A stretch of 64,000 bases of DNA from Paraburkholderia sp. BCC1884 (GTDB taxonomy: Bacteria > Pseudomonadota > Gammaproteobacteria > Burkholderiales > Burkholderiaceae): contig NZ_CAAJGL010000068.1 in NCBI RefSeq assembly GCF_900996225.1, positions 806,001-870,000 on the forward strand. The letters run 5' to 3'. Made by a program: the position numbers and the translations under genes. The notes beneath the pieces are model-generated. The model worked only from the letters and a program-made list of their open reading frames with translations, was not told where the DNA came from and did no database searches. Each line of letters starts with the position of its first letter. Within the stretch, counting starts at the first letter, position 1. Shown piece after piece: positions 38,928 to 48,453 of the stretch.

Positions 38928-41569
38928 ACGCGCGCCGCCTTCTCGAGTTCGGCGAGCATCCGCTCGACACGATCCGCCAGCTTCTCCGTACTGACCTTCT
39001 CACGCAGACGTCCGACGATCAACGGAAACGCAAACGGCGTCGGCTTCTTCGGTCGCGTAACGATCACCCGGCTCGCGCTCATCCGTTCGAGCGCGAGGCG
39101 AATGCGCTGGGCGTCGAGTTCCTGCAGCAGCACTTCGGTATCGGCCTGATTGAGCAGCAGATTGCCGCTGTCGTGATTGCGGAAGATCTCATAGAAGAGT
39201 CCACTCGATGCCTGCAATTGACGCGCGCTCTTCTGTTGTCCGGGATGTCCCTGAAACACCAGTCCCGATACGCGCGCAATTTCCCGGAAACGCCGCATCG
39301 AGAGCTCGGATGAGTTGAGGCTCGCGAGAATATCGTGATCCAGGCGCTCCGGCGAGAGCAGGCCGCGCTCCAGTTCCGCGGTCCAGTCGAATGGTTGCGC
39401 GGACAACAGCTCGAATCCGTAGTCGTTCATCGAGATCGAAAAAGTACCAGGCTTCTCGCGCGCGACCCGCCATGCGAGCAAGGCGCCTAAACCGATATGC
39501 GCCGTGCGCCCCGCAAACGGATAGCAGAAGAAGTGATGCCCCTCGCGCGATTTCAGCAGTTCGACGACCAGCACGCCAGGCTCGGGGAGGGCAGACCACT
39601 TCTGCTGCAATTCGAGCAACGGCCGCACGGCGCGCATTTCCGGCTCGTCGTAGATCCCGGCGACGGCGCGCGCGAGCATCGTCAGTGTCGCGTCGGCGAG
39701 TTCGGAAGACAAGGGCATGCGGCTACCGGCCCATTGCGGCATGGCTCCGCGTGACGACGTCGCGCGACGTACCCACGCGGTCATGTCCTGCACGCGGATC
39801 AATTCGAGTGTGCGACCGCCGAAAGTAAAGATATCGCCGGGTTTGAGCCGTGAAATGAACGATTCCTCGATTGCACCAATCCGGCCGCCCGAGAGATAAG
39901 CGACATGCAAGGTGCCGTTCGCGACGATCGTCCCGATGTTGTTGCGATGCCTGCGCACGAGATCTTCGCGTGGCACGCGGAAAAGCCCGTCGCTTTCCCG
40001 CACCACGCGATGGTAATCGGGGTAAGCGCGCAAAGCCGTGCCACCGCCTTCCACGAAGCCGAGCGCCCAGTCGAATTCGCTCTGCGTCAATTGTCGATAG
40101 GCATAGGTACTGCAAATTTCGCGGTACAGTTCACGCGCTTCGAAGCCTCCGCCGATGGCCACGGTGACCAGATGCTGCACCAGCACGTCGAAGGGTTTCT
40201 CCGGCGCTTCGCGTCCTTCGATCTGCCGCTTCTCGACGGCCTCGCGCGCGGCAGCGGCCTCGACCAGTTCGAGCGCATGCGTCGGCACGATCGTCACGCG
40301 TGACGGACGCCCCGGCGCGTGTCCCGAGCGTCCCGCGCGCTGCATGAGTCGCGCGACGCCTTTGGGCGAACCGATCTGGAACACACGTTCCACCGGCAGA
40401 AAGTCCACGCCCAGATCGAGACTCGACGTACACACGACCACCTTCAGCAACCCTTCCTTCAGGCCACGCTCGACCCATTCGCGCACCTGCTGGTCGAGCG
40501 AGCCGTGATGCAACGCAATCAGACCCGCCCATTCGGGGCGCGCTTCGAGTAACGCCTGATACCAGACCTCGCATTGCGAGCGTGTATTGGTAAACACCAG
40601 CGAGGTCCGCGCTTCACCGATCGCGTCGGCCACGGGACCGACCTGGCGCATACCGACATGGCCGCCCCACGGAAATCGCTCGATGGTGTCGGGAATCAGC
40701 GTATCGACGATCAGCGCTTTGGGCAACGCGCCGTGCACGCTCACGCGCTCCGTTTTGACAGGGGCGAGCAGGACGTCGGCGGCAAAAGGCAGATTCCCGA
40801 GCGTGGCCGACAATCCCCATACCTGCAACGCGGGACGCCAATGCGCGAGACGTGCAAGCGCGAGTTGCGTTTGCGTGCCGCGCTTGTTACCCAGCAACTC
40901 ATGCCACTCGTCGACGATTACCAGCTTCACATGAGCCAGCACGTCGCGTGCATCGGGCCGCGTGAGAATCAGCGAGAGACTTTCCGGCGTGGTCACCAGC
41001 GCCGACGGCATGCGCCGGTTTTGCCTCGCGCGCTCGGCGGACGACGTGTCACCGGTCCGCAGGCCGACGCTCCACGGCACGGCGAGTTCGACCGCCGAGC
41101 TCTGCAAGGCGCGTGCGGTATCCGCGGCGAGTGCACGCATCGGCGTGATCCACAGAACCGTGAGCGGTTCCGGCTGAGTACGCGGCACGCGGTTGCGTGC
41201 CGACGATGTCGGCGATGCAAAAGCTGCCAGTGCGCCGAACCACACAGCCCAGGTTTTACCGGCGCCGGTCGTGGCATGCAGTAAGCCGCTCGCACCTCTG
41301 GCGATTGCTTGCCAGACTTCGCGCTGAAAATCGAAGGGCTGCCAGCCGCGCGCGGCGAACCACGCGTCGAGCTTCTCGGCGAACGGGCGGCGCGCGGCGT
41401 CGGCGTCGAGTGTGAAGGGAAGCGGTTCGAAGGCCGGTTCGCGCGCGTCCAGGCGTGCCTGTTGCTCGCGACTGCGCGGAATTCGGCGTGGCCGGGGCGC
41501 ACGCCGCCGCTCGTTGGCGGGTGGCGGCGACGGAATCGCGTTCTCGTCGGGATCAGGCGGCTCGGTCAT
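38924..41569 (-). CDS. Ligase-associated Lhr-type DEXH helicase
   Basis: 881-residue ATP-dependent helicase. RecA domain 1 has Walker [16 protein letters not shown] and DEWH in VIVDEWHEL. RecA domain 2 has [13 protein letters not shown] and a QxxGRxGR-like [12 protein letters not shown]. The Lhr winged helix and the C-terminal DUF4145-like region [10 protein letters not shown] onward complete the protein. An N-terminal ~45-residue basic extension ([20 protein letters not shown]) is longer than in many homologues, so a later start is possible. First gene of the helicase-PdeM pair. Confidence 0.93.
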   Translation of the reverse strand: MTEPPDPDENAIPSPPPANERRRAPRPRRIPRSREQQARLDAREPAFEPLPFTLDADAARRPFAEKLDAWFAARGWQPFDFQREVWQAIARGASGLLHATTGAGKTWAVWFGALAAFASPTSSARNRVPRTQPEPLTVLWITPMRALAADTARALQSSAVELAVPWSVGLRTGDTSSAERARQNRRMPSALVTTPESLSLILTRPDARDVLAHVKLVIVDEWHELLGNKRGTQTQLALARLAHWRPALQVWGLSATLGNLPFAADVLLAPVKTERVSVHGALPKALIVDTLIPDTIERFPWGGHVGMRQVGPVADAIGEARTSLVFTNTRSQCEVWYQALLEARPEWAGLIALHHGSLDQQVREWVERGLKEGLLKVVVCTSSLDLGVDFLPVERVFQIGSPKGVARLMQRAGRSGHAPGRPSRVTIVPTHALELVEAAAAREAVEKRQIEGREAPEKPFDVLVQHLVTVAIGGGFEARELYREICSTYAYRQLTQSEFDWALGFVEGGGTALRAYPDYHRVVRESDGLFRVPREDLVRRHRNNIGTIVANGTLHVAYLSGGRIGAIEESFISRLKPGDIFTFGGRTLELIRVQDMTAWVRRATSSRGAMPQWAGSRMPLSSELADATLTMLARAVAGIYDEPEMRAVRPLLELQQKWSALPEPGVLVVELLKSREGHHFFCYPFAGRTAHIGLGALLAWRVAREKPGTFSISMNDYGFELLSAQPFDWTAELERGLLSPERLDHDILASLNSSELSMRRFREIARVSGLVFQGHPGQQKSARQLQASSGLFYEIFRNHDSGNLLLNQADTEVLLQELDAQRIRLALERMSASRVIVTRPKKPTPFAFPLIVGRLREKVSTEKLADRVERMLAELEKAARV

Positions 41570-41770
41570 CGAAAGCGCTCTTTGGCATCGGATACGCAGG
41601 TCGGAATGAATCGCAGGCGATATTCTGAGTGGACCGTCCTGGAGCGCCAGTGGTTCACGAGCCGACCCGGCGCGTCGCCAGCAAGTGGCAGGAATCGCCG
41701 TGACGGCTGACGCCAGAGTGCCACAGGCGATCCGTTACAATGGCCCGCACTACCCATCTGGAGACTTGCT

Positions 41771-42172
41771 TTGAAATCTATTGTTGCTTTGGTTGCTGCT
41801 GCCGTTCTGTCTACGACCGCAATGGCCGCTGCGCCGACCACTGAAAAACTGCCTTCCGGCGTGATCGTCGAAACGCTGAAGCAGGGTACGGGCGCTCAAC
41901 CTGCTGCTGACGACGTCGTCACGGTCAATTATCGCGGCACGCTGGCCAACGGCACCGAGTTCGATAGCTCCGCAAAACACGGTGGCCCGGCAACGTTCCC
42001 GCTGAATCGCGTGATCCCGTGCTGGACGCAAGGCGTGCAGAAAATCAAGGTGGGCGGCAAGGCCAAGCTGACCTGCCCGTCGGCGACCGCTTACGGTGAA
42101 CGTGGCGTCGGCCCGATTCCGCCGAATAGCGATCTGACGTTCGAGGTCGAACTGGTCAGCATCGGCAAGTAA
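41771..42172 (+). CDS. Periplasmic FKBP-type peptidyl-prolyl isomerase
   Basis: 133-residue prolyl isomerase with a Sec signal (KSIVALVAAAVLSTTAMAAA). The FKBP core has VTVNYRGTLANGTEFDSS, the catalytic pocket FPLNRVIPCWTQGVQKIKVG and AYGERGVGPIPPNSDLTFEV. The start is TTG 41771, with GGAG 8-9 bases upstream; no ATG fits the signal peptide. Helps fold exported proteins. Single gene with its own terminator. Confidence 0.93.
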   Translation: MKSIVALVAAAVLSTTAMAAAPTTEKLPSGVIVETLKQGTGAQPAADDVVTVNYRGTLANGTEFDSSAKHGGPATFPLNRVIPCWTQGVQKIKVGGKAKLTCPSATAYGERGVGPIPPNSDLTFEVELVSIGK

Positions 42173-42207
42173 CGAGCCGCGAACAATACAGCGCGAAACG
42201 CGCTGCG

Positions 42208-42247
42208 AAAAAGCCCCGATGCGGTCAACGCAGCGGGGCTTTTGTTT
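42208..42247 (+). terminator. Rho-independent terminator after the FKBP gene
   Basis: An AAAAAGCCCCG arm pairs with CGGGGCTTTT; an inner GCG/CGC pair closes the loop, and the T-run continues as TTTTGTTTT. It ends 75 bases after the FKBP stop and is probably bidirectional. Confidence 0.88.
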
Positions 42248-42420
42248 TGTGGGGCTGCAATACCTTGAAAAGATCGCAAGACGCCGCGTGAATCATCGCC
42301 GCGATGTCGCTCTGGTTCTCCCGGTTGTCGGGTTTGCAGTGAACATTTACCGCGCTACGATCACCGGCGTCTCGCACTCGAGTCATTGAACTCACGGTGG
42401 AGTGGCCGGCCGAGTCCCGC

Positions 42421-42651
42421 TCACTCCGGCGGCGCGAAAAGCATCGAAATATAAAGAATGGTGGAGACGACGATAATGCCGACTCCGACCAGCACTTTGG
42501 TGCGATTGAATTCCAGGCCGCCATTGATGGCGACCGCAATCCCGACGACCGACGACAGCGTGCCGACTGCGGCCAGCACGACGTGAACCTTGCTGCGTAT
42601 CAGTTTTCGCCGTTCCGGACTTGCGCCTTCTTTCCATTTTTTGAGTGTCAT
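42421..42651 (-). CDS. Small two-helix membrane protein, unknown
   Basis: 76 residues from ATG 42651, which has GGAT six to seven bases upstream; an ATG three codons earlier (42660) directly abuts that site. A basic N-terminus (TLKKWKEGASPERRKLIRSK) precedes two TM segments, at about 24-43 (VVLAAVGTLSSVVGIAVAI) and 52-71 (KVLVGVGIIVVSTILYISML). No recognised family. Codon use is consistent with a real gene. Confidence 0.62.
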   Translation of the reverse strand: MTLKKWKEGASPERRKLIRSKVHVVLAAVGTLSSVVGIAVAINGGLEFNRTKVLVGVGIIVVSTILYISMLFAPPE

Positions 42652-42957
42652 GGGAAGCATCCTTTGCGTGGGTTCGCGTTGGCGTGCAGGGGCGAGACGC
42701 TTTGAAAACGAACTGCACGCAGCCGGACATGCCGGCTGCGTATTACAAATCGATCACAGTGGCACCCAGCATATAGGAGTCGCCTGATCGTGCAAATAAT
42801 AAAGTCGAGAAATAAAGCCTAAGCTTGTTTCAGGTCGATTGGCGGCGCGGGCCGGCAAACGTCCGACTGCCGTTTCTCAGGCGAACCACGTTTAAAGCGG
42901 CGGCGCGCTGAGTCGTTTACTAATGACCTGATTGTTCGCGCACGAGGAGCGCCTGTC
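42652..42957. other. Gene-free stretch before the DUF6765-like gene
   Basis: About 300 bases between divergent small genes. AT-richer around 42790-42830 (AAATAATAAAGTCGAGAAAT), where promoters for one or both directions should lie. An imperfect GCAGCCGGCATGCCGGCTGC palindrome at about 42717-42738 is the main symmetrical element. No gene or terminator is convincing. Confidence 0.5.
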
Positions 42958-44031
42958 ATGAATATCGACTTTCATTATGGCGTGGTCTATATCGCCGCTC
43001 GCACGGCCGGCATGCCGGCCGCGCAGGCGGTCACCGTCGCCCACGCCTGCCAGTACATCGACGATGCTACTACGGCGGGAATACTGCGCTTTGCCGGCGG
43101 CGAGACTTTCGAGCGGTTTGCCACAGCGCACAAGATGTTTGATTACGCCAATACGGAGAACGACCAGAACCGGCTGGTGTGGGCGCCATTTCATTTCCTT
43201 CCGGCCGGTGAGGGCGCGACGCTGGAGGAAAAAGCCGTGTGCCGCGCCGACAGCACCGTCGCGCGCGAAGTCGTGCGGCGCGCAATCCGGCAGCGCAACG
43301 CGCAAACCTGTCTGCATCGCCTGGGTGTGACGCTGCACACGTATGTCGATACCTGGGCGCATCAGGGCTTTTCGGGTATTGAAAGTCTGTGGAATCGGGT
43401 CCGGCTTCTGGAGTCGCAAGATTGCACGCGCAAAGGCTGGCTTGCCAGGCTGACTAGCGCATCGAAGCATCTGATCGAGCGGATTGAAGAAGATGTACTG
43501 ACGGCGGCGTTGCCGGTCGGTCACGGTGCGGCCTTGCACTATCCGGATCAGCCGTGGGCCAAATGGACGTACATCGACGGTCGACACGAGTTGATTGAGC
43601 GGGACAACCTGCCGGCATTCGTGACGGCGGCCGATATGAGCTGCCGCGTGGTGCGTGCATATCTGGCAGGACGAGAGGATTTCGAAACTCAGGCCGGCTT
43701 GCCGACAAACGTGAAAGACGCCCTCACGGATCTGCTGGGCACCAATCAGGATCTGGACGACAACCGGCGCCTGCTGAACATTTGCGATCTGGTAAAAGCC
43801 GGCGGGATTCCCGGTTTGAAAGAATCGATTCCGGCTTATGTGCCCAAAGGCTCAGGTTCATGGAAGCATCTGGCAACCGGCTTGCTGGCCGACGACGACT
43901 CGGGCGATAAGCCTGCGTGGACGGACGCCTTTGAAAAGAGCGATTACCGTCTGTTTCACGACGCGGTCAAGGAGCACCGCTTCGTGACCACGCAGGAAAT
44001 CCTGCCGTTTTATGGATTGCGAATCGCGTGA
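42958..44031 (+). CDS. DUF6765-like protein with metal-ligand His/Asp motifs
   Basis: 357 residues, no signal peptide. The N-terminus MNIDFHYGVVYIAARTAGMP, HACQYIDDAT and the helix HRLGVTLHTYVDTWAHQGF place His and Asp in a pattern like zinc-dependent phospholipase C / S1-P1 nuclease folds, and resemble proteins labelled DUF6765. I infer a metal-dependent hydrolase, possibly membrane- or lipid-directed, but no substrate is known. ATG 42958 fits the motif start. Single gene between unrelated small genes. Confidence 0.75.
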   Translation: MNIDFHYGVVYIAARTAGMPAAQAVTVAHACQYIDDATTAGILRFAGGETFERFATAHKMFDYANTENDQNRLVWAPFHFLPAGEGATLEEKAVCRADSTVAREVVRRAIRQRNAQTCLHRLGVTLHTYVDTWAHQGFSGIESLWNRVRLLESQDCTRKGWLARLTSASKHLIERIEEDVLTAALPVGHGAALHYPDQPWAKWTYIDGRHELIERDNLPAFVTAADMSCRVVRAYLAGREDFETQAGLPTNVKDALTDLLGTNQDLDDNRRLLNICDLVKAGGIPGLKESIPAYVPKGSGSWKHLATGLLADDDSGDKPAWTDAFEKSDYRLFHDAVKEHRFVTTQEILPFYGLRIA

Positions 44032-44051
44032 TCGCGCAGCGTTAGCCGCTG

Positions 44052-44288
44052 TTATTGCACTCTCGTTTGCTGACGCTGCGCCGCTTCTTCCTGCGCGTGC
44101 TTCTTAGCCAGATGGCGGCCGACCAGGCAACCGCCCACGGCACCGATGACTGCGTGGTGTCCGGCGTAATGTCCCGCGACGCCGCCCACAACCGCCCCCT
44201 TCACGCAGCCTGCCGCGTTGGCCGTGCCCATTGCTGCCACTGTCACTGTCACTGCCGCGAGTGCGGTTTTGAAGCTTCCTGCTTTCAT
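44052..44288 (-). CDS. Small exported glycine-zipper protein
   Basis: 78 residues from ATG 44288. The signal peptide is MKAGSFKTALAAVTVTVAAM with cleavage after ANA. The mature part has a Gly/Ala zipper (GAVVGGVAGHYAGHHAVIGA, then VGGCLVGRHLAKK) and a charged C-terminus. Glycine-zipper proteins insert in or line membranes; the role here is unknown. An in-frame extension to 44387 is not supported. Confidence 0.72.
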   Translation of the reverse strand: MKAGSFKTALAAVTVTVAAMGTANAAGCVKGAVVGGVAGHYAGHHAVIGAVGGCLVGRHLAKKHAQEEAAQRQQTRVQ

Positions 44289-44510
44289 CTGAAAGTACCG
44301 TGCTATTGAGTTGTTAAAAAAGTTGTCCAAAGATGGCGCCGGCCGACTTCTTTTCAATAGCCGCCTTAACGAAGCTGCTCTCGCCATTCGCCGGCGACAA
44401 AAAAAGAACGCTAATCCTTTGAATCCGCGAATGCTTGCCTATAGTAGAAGCGGTTATTGCCGCGATGCACAGCGGCGGCCCTTCTTGACGCGCTCGACGG
44501 GGAAACGGAT

Positions 44511-44849
44511 ATGACGTCATCGAATGCTGCAGTCTATCAGTCCCAGGCCTGCACGCCGGACTCGCTTCGAACTCTGGCCGGCTACCTCGAACGGGCACTC
44601 GACGAAGGCGAAAGCGTGATCCTGATGCGAATCGGCATGCAGGTGCGCAGTGTTTATGTCGGCGATCCGTCGGGTGCTTTCGAAGACTTGAAGGATTACG
44701 GCGTAGTCGCTGCTTTCGAGGCAGACGAAATGCTGACACTGACCCGGCTGGGACTCAACCGGATCACCGCCGACGAGCAGCAATACCGTTTTGTGCGCAG
44801 CGTCCGATACATTGCCGATCGCCAGGCAGTGGTTTTTACCCCGACTTGA
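44511..44849 (+). CDS. Conserved-looking cytosolic protein, unknown
   Basis: 112 residues from ATG 44511, preceded by GGGGAAACGG. The sequence mixes ordinary helical and strand segments (LRTLAGYLERALDEGESVIL, AFEADEMLTLTRLGLNRITA) and is acidic. No motif that I recognise. An in-frame extension to 44457 is possible but has no ribosome site. Followed after 212 bases by the H-NS-type gene. Confidence 0.65.
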   Translation: MTSSNAAVYQSQACTPDSLRTLAGYLERALDEGESVILMRIGMQVRSVYVGDPSGAFEDLKDYGVVAAFEADEMLTLTRLGLNRITADEQQYRFVRSVRYIADRQAVVFTPT

Positions 44850-45061
44850 GTGCGCGGAAAAGATTCGGCAAGGCGAACGAAAAGGCAGAAGGATTGACAA
44901 AGAGAAGAGTCGACATCCGGGTTATCGAGTAGCGAGTCCGAAAGTTTCGTACTCCACGTGGATGTAAAAAAACGTGTTGGTCTCTTTATCGCCACGCGGG
45001 TCTGCCTTTCTCGTGTTATTCATGGCATAGTTCGTTCGATTACCACATAAGGAGCAATCAA

Positions 45062-45934
45062 ATGCCTACGTTAGAGCAAATCCAAGCAAAGCTTAAGAAG
45101 CTCCAGGCTCAAGCTGATGTCCTTATTGCAAAAAAAGCGCAAGTCGCAGTCGACCAGATTCGCGACTTGATGCTCAAGCATGGCCTCACCACGACAGATA
45201 TCGAAGCAAAAGCAAAAGCGCGCCGTGCCGCGAGAGGTTTGAACGGTCACGCAGGCAATGGCCGCTCGAGTACTGCGGGTGTAGCCAAGTACCGCGATCA
45301 TAAAACCGGGGCGACCTGGACCGGCCACGGCCGTGCGCCGGCCTGGATTGCCAGCGTGAAAGACCGCACTCAATTCCTCGTCGAAGGTGCGAGCGAGTTG
45401 AAATCGACGGTCAAGGCGGCACTCACACATGCCTCCAGCAGCAAAGGTCAGCCTAAAGGCGCACAGCCGGCCAAGTACCTCAATCCCAAGACTGGCGCAA
45501 CCTGGAGCGGCCGTGGTCCGGCGCCCGCATGGCTTGCAACGGTTAAAGACCGCACCAGATTCCTGATCGACGGCGCTGCCGCGGCGGCGGGCAAGGCGGG
45601 TCACCAGGCTGCAAAAAAGGCCGGCAAGGTGAAGTCGGCGGCAGCTAGCGGTGCTGTGAGCAAGAAGGCTGCGGCCAGGAAAGTCGTCGCGAAGAAGGCG
45701 GCTGCTACGAAGAAAACGGCTGCCAGGAAGGTCTCGGCAGTCAAGAAAGTGGCCGCCAAGAAAGTCGTAGTCAAGAAAGCGGTGGCAAAGCCCGCAGCGA
45801 AGAAGGCGAAAGCGGCGGTAAAGAAACCCGCGGCCAGGAAAGCGCCGGTGCGCAAAGCGGCCGCTCCAGGCAAAACCGCTACGGCGAGTCCTGCGGCAGC
45901 GCCGCAAACTCCGGCCACGTCAGTCAGCGCGTAA
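45062..45934 (+). CDS. H-NS-family protein with two DNA-binding units and an H1-like tail
   Basis: 290 residues. The N-terminal coiled-coil oligomerisation region (~1-58) is followed by two H-NS C-terminal DNA-binding modules: residues ~76-110 (KYRDHKTGATWTGHGRAPAW) and ~138-172 (KYLNPKTGATWSGRGPAPAW). Residues ~180-290 are a Lys/Ala/Val-rich histone-H1-like tail (KKAAARKVVAKKAAATKKTA-type). Canonical H-NS homologues have one module and about 100-135 residues. A good ribosome site (AAGGAG) precedes ATG 45062. Expected to silence AT-rich DNA and bundle DNA strongly. Followed by a small gene 22 bases downstream. Confidence 0.92.
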   Translation: MPTLEQIQAKLKKLQAQADVLIAKKAQVAVDQIRDLMLKHGLTTTDIEAKAKARRAARGLNGHAGNGRSSTAGVAKYRDHKTGATWTGHGRAPAWIASVKDRTQFLVEGASELKSTVKAALTHASSSKGQPKGAQPAKYLNPKTGATWSGRGPAPAWLATVKDRTRFLIDGAAAAAGKAGHQAAKKAGKVKSAAASGAVSKKAAARKVVAKKAAATKKTAARKVSAVKKVAAKKVVVKKAVAKPAAKKAKAAVKKPAARKAPVRKAAAPGKTATASPAAAPQTPATSVSA

Positions 45935-45956
45935 GCGCAACGGAGTCTCGAAGTCG

Positions 45957-46442
45957 ATGACCAGTACGCTCGAATCACCCCAGCAGGAAGACCAGGTCGT
46001 CCTGCTGGACTCCGTTCCACGTCCGGCGGACGACGCCGCCGAGCCGTTCATGGTGGTCAGCGACCGTCGGGTTATTCTGGCTTACCCGATTGCGGAAGCC
46101 GACTTCGAGCGGTTTGGTCCGTTCGACACCGACGACGATCCCTTCTGCGCAGTGCTGTTCGCGGACTGCGTGTTTCATCGTCTGGGGCCACCCGGGGAAG
46201 GCGATCTCGAGATTCATCCGCTCGCCTCGCAAGGGTTGGTCGGTTGCTCGGCTCACGAAGTCATCCACTCATCGCTCGCGGCTGAAATCGCGGCGCTGGC
46301 TTCTCCGGGACTCACGCCGCGTCATTTCGTCATTACGTTTCAGGCATCGACATTTGAATGCGTCGCGTCCGACTACACCGTAGTCGGCGTCTATGGCGCG
46401 GGAGAAATCGCCAGTCGGGAAGCGTTCTCGCTCGTCCGGTAG
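45957..46442 (+). CDS. Unrecognised acidic cytosolic protein
   Basis: 161 residues, acidic, no signal or TM segment. Segments such as VILAYPIAEADFERFGPFDT and TPRHFVITFQASTFECVASD suggest a mixed alpha/beta fold. No family recognised. It starts 22 bases after the H-NS-type gene and could be co-transcribed with it; codon use is normal for the region. Confidence 0.7.
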   Translation: MTSTLESPQQEDQVVLLDSVPRPADDAAEPFMVVSDRRVILAYPIAEADFERFGPFDTDDDPFCAVLFADCVFHRLGPPGEGDLEIHPLASQGLVGCSAHEVIHSSLAAEIAALASPGLTPRHFVITFQASTFECVASDYTVVGVYGAGEIASREAFSLVR

Positions 46443-46600
46443 TCGCCCAACTCCCGGTACTAGCAAGGCGCGGTCCCGCATTGGGCACGCGCCGTGCGTC
46501 CTGCGTTCGAGGTAAAGCTCGGGCTCTTCGCGGCCCGCAATCTCCGTCAACCCGCAGGGCGGCCATGCAAAGCGCCCGCTGATTAGCATCGAGGCCACGC

Positions 46601-47863
46601 ATGCTGACGATTCCGATTACCGCCTTCGTCACGCTTATCATCATTCTGGTCATTGCGAATTTATCGAGTGGCGAGAAGAAGATCGAGCACAAAATCGAAC
46701 GGCTCTACGCGAGTGACGATCCACAATTTCTCCGTTCCATGGGGTTGTTGCTTGGGCCGCCGGTTCTCTCGGGCAATCGCTTCGAGATGCTCGTGAATGG
46801 CGACCGGATCTTTCCTTCGATGCTGGAGGGGATTCGCTCGGCGCGCCGTTCCATTACCTTCGAAACGTTCATTTACTGGTCCGGCCCAATTGGCGAGCAG
46901 ATTGCACAGGCTCTCGCCGATAAAGCGCGCGAAGGTATCGCCGTGCATGTTCTCCTCGATTGGGTCGGCTCGTCGAAAATGGACAAGCGCTATCTGGGTC
47001 TGCTACGCGACGCAGGCGCAAAAGTTGTCCAGTATCACAAGCCTCATTGGACCGGGCTGGGCCGCATGAACGATCGCACGCACCGCAAGCTGCTGGTGAT
47101 CGACGGCCATATAGGTTTTACGGGCGGCGTGGGTATTGCGCCCGAGTGGACCGGTCATGCGCAGGACGAAAAGCATTGGCGCGATACGCATTTCCGCGTG
47201 GAGGGGCCAGTGGTCGGACATATGCAAGCGGTGTTCATGGACAATTGGGTGAAAGCGACGGGCAATGTACTGCACGGCCCCGACTATTTTCCGGCCGTCG
47301 ACCCGGTTGGAGATGGCCTCGCGCACATGTTCAGCAGTTCACCTTCGGGCGGCAGCGACGACATGCAGTTGATGTATCTCATGGCGATCACTGCGGCGAC
47401 GCATACCATCCACCTCGCAAGCGCGTATTTCGTACCCGACAAACTCACGATCAACGCAATTGTCGAAGCGGCGAAGCGCGGCGTGAAAGTGCAGGTCATC
47501 ACGCCGGGAAACCATATCGACACGCACACAGTGCGGGAAGCGTCGCGTGCATGCTGGGGCGATCTGCTCGAAGCGGGTGTGGAGATGTTCGAATACCAGC
47601 CGACCATGTTTCATTGCAAACTACTCGTGGTCGACGAGTATCTTGTTTCGGTCGGTTCGACCAATTTCGATAGCCGGTCTTTCAAGCTCAACGACGAAGC
47701 CAATCTGAATATTTACGACTACGAGTTCGCGAAGTTGCAAACATCGGTATTCGCCAAAGATATCGAGAAGTCGGAGCGCATCACGCTGGAGGCATGGAAG
47801 CGGCGTCCGCTCAAGGAACGGCTGATTGAAAAAATCGTGCCGTTGCTGGACACGCAACTCTAA
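46601..47863 (+). CDS. Phospholipase D family cardiolipin synthase (ClsB-like)
   Basis: 420-residue membrane-anchored enzyme: one N-terminal TM helix (IPITAFVTLIIILVIANLSS), then two PLD domains with HKD motifs, HRKLLVID (His161) and HCKLLVVD (His338), each followed by GG/GS-x-N-type residues (GFTGGVGI, SVGSTNFDSRS). This is the architecture of ClsB/ClsC-like enzymes that join two phospholipid head groups into cardiolipin. The single TM and about 420 residues favour the ClsB-like group over ClsA. It begins 158 bases after the preceding gene and ends 10 bases from a convergent gene. Confidence 0.9.
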   Translation: MLTIPITAFVTLIIILVIANLSSGEKKIEHKIERLYASDDPQFLRSMGLLLGPPVLSGNRFEMLVNGDRIFPSMLEGIRSARRSITFETFIYWSGPIGEQIAQALADKAREGIAVHVLLDWVGSSKMDKRYLGLLRDAGAKVVQYHKPHWTGLGRMNDRTHRKLLVIDGHIGFTGGVGIAPEWTGHAQDEKHWRDTHFRVEGPVVGHMQAVFMDNWVKATGNVLHGPDYFPAVDPVGDGLAHMFSSSPSGGSDDMQLMYLMAITAATHTIHLASAYFVPDKLTINAIVEAAKRGVKVQVITPGNHIDTHTVREASRACWGDLLEAGVEMFEYQPTMFHCKLLVVDEYLVSVGSTNFDSRSFKLNDEANLNIYDYEFAKLQTSVFAKDIEKSERITLEAWKRRPLKERLIEKIVPLLDTQL

Positions 47864-47872
47864 TAAATATCG

Positions 47873-48442
47873 CTAATTGCCTGGATTGAACACGGGTTTA
47901 TCCGGATCGGCGAGTGTCTTATAGGGGAGTTGCGCGGCACGAGGGTTAGGCGTCGTATCGTCGATGACACGATCCACGTCGGCGGTTTTCGCGAGCTCGC
48001 CGAGAAAAGCCGCCTTGTCGAAACCGGGCGCAACGCAGCCCTGCACATAAATAAAACGGCGTTGTAGCGTAAGCCAGAGTGTCGACTGTTCGCGCCAGTG
48101 CGTGGCGTAGTTGATATTGGCTAAACGACGCTGAACCGCGTCGGCGATTTCGGCGTCATATAGATAAGCGTTCGACAAACGGCAACGTCCTTCCACCCAG
48201 CAGCTATTGCCGCGCTCGATCCGGTAATGGCTGTCGTCGAGCCATTCCTGCTCGGTTTCTAGCGGACCGAGCGGCACGGGGCAATCGCCGATCGCTTTGG
48301 ATATCTGGAAGAACGGATCATGGCCGCGATTGACGCGCGGCTGTTGCGCATGAGCCTGTATCTGACCCAAGCCCGCACTCGCGCAGCATAGCCAGATTAG
48401 AAGTTTGACCCGCCGCATAGAGATTGCACGCTTCATTCTCAT
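47873..48442 (-). CDS. Exported protein with possible BON-like domain
   Basis: 189 residues with an N-terminal signal peptide (KLLIWLCCASAGLGQIQAHA, cleavage near AHA). Four mature cysteines could form two disulfides. The C-terminal half (DAEIADAVQRRLANINYATH, then LQRRFIYVQGCV and AKTADVDRVIDDT) has the spacing of a BON domain, but the match is by eye only. The start could be ATG 48442 or the ATG eight codons later. Upstream lies the response-regulator gene on the same strand, 12 bases away. Confidence 0.7.
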   Translation of the reverse strand: MRMKRAISMRRVKLLIWLCCASAGLGQIQAHAQQPRVNRGHDPFFQISKAIGDCPVPLGPLETEQEWLDDSHYRIERGNSCWVEGRCRLSNAYLYDAEIADAVQRRLANINYATHWREQSTLWLTLQRRFIYVQGCVAPGFDKAAFLGELAKTADVDRVIDDTTPNPRAAQLPYKTLADPDKPVFNPGN

Positions 48443-48453
48443 CGGCTCCTGTT

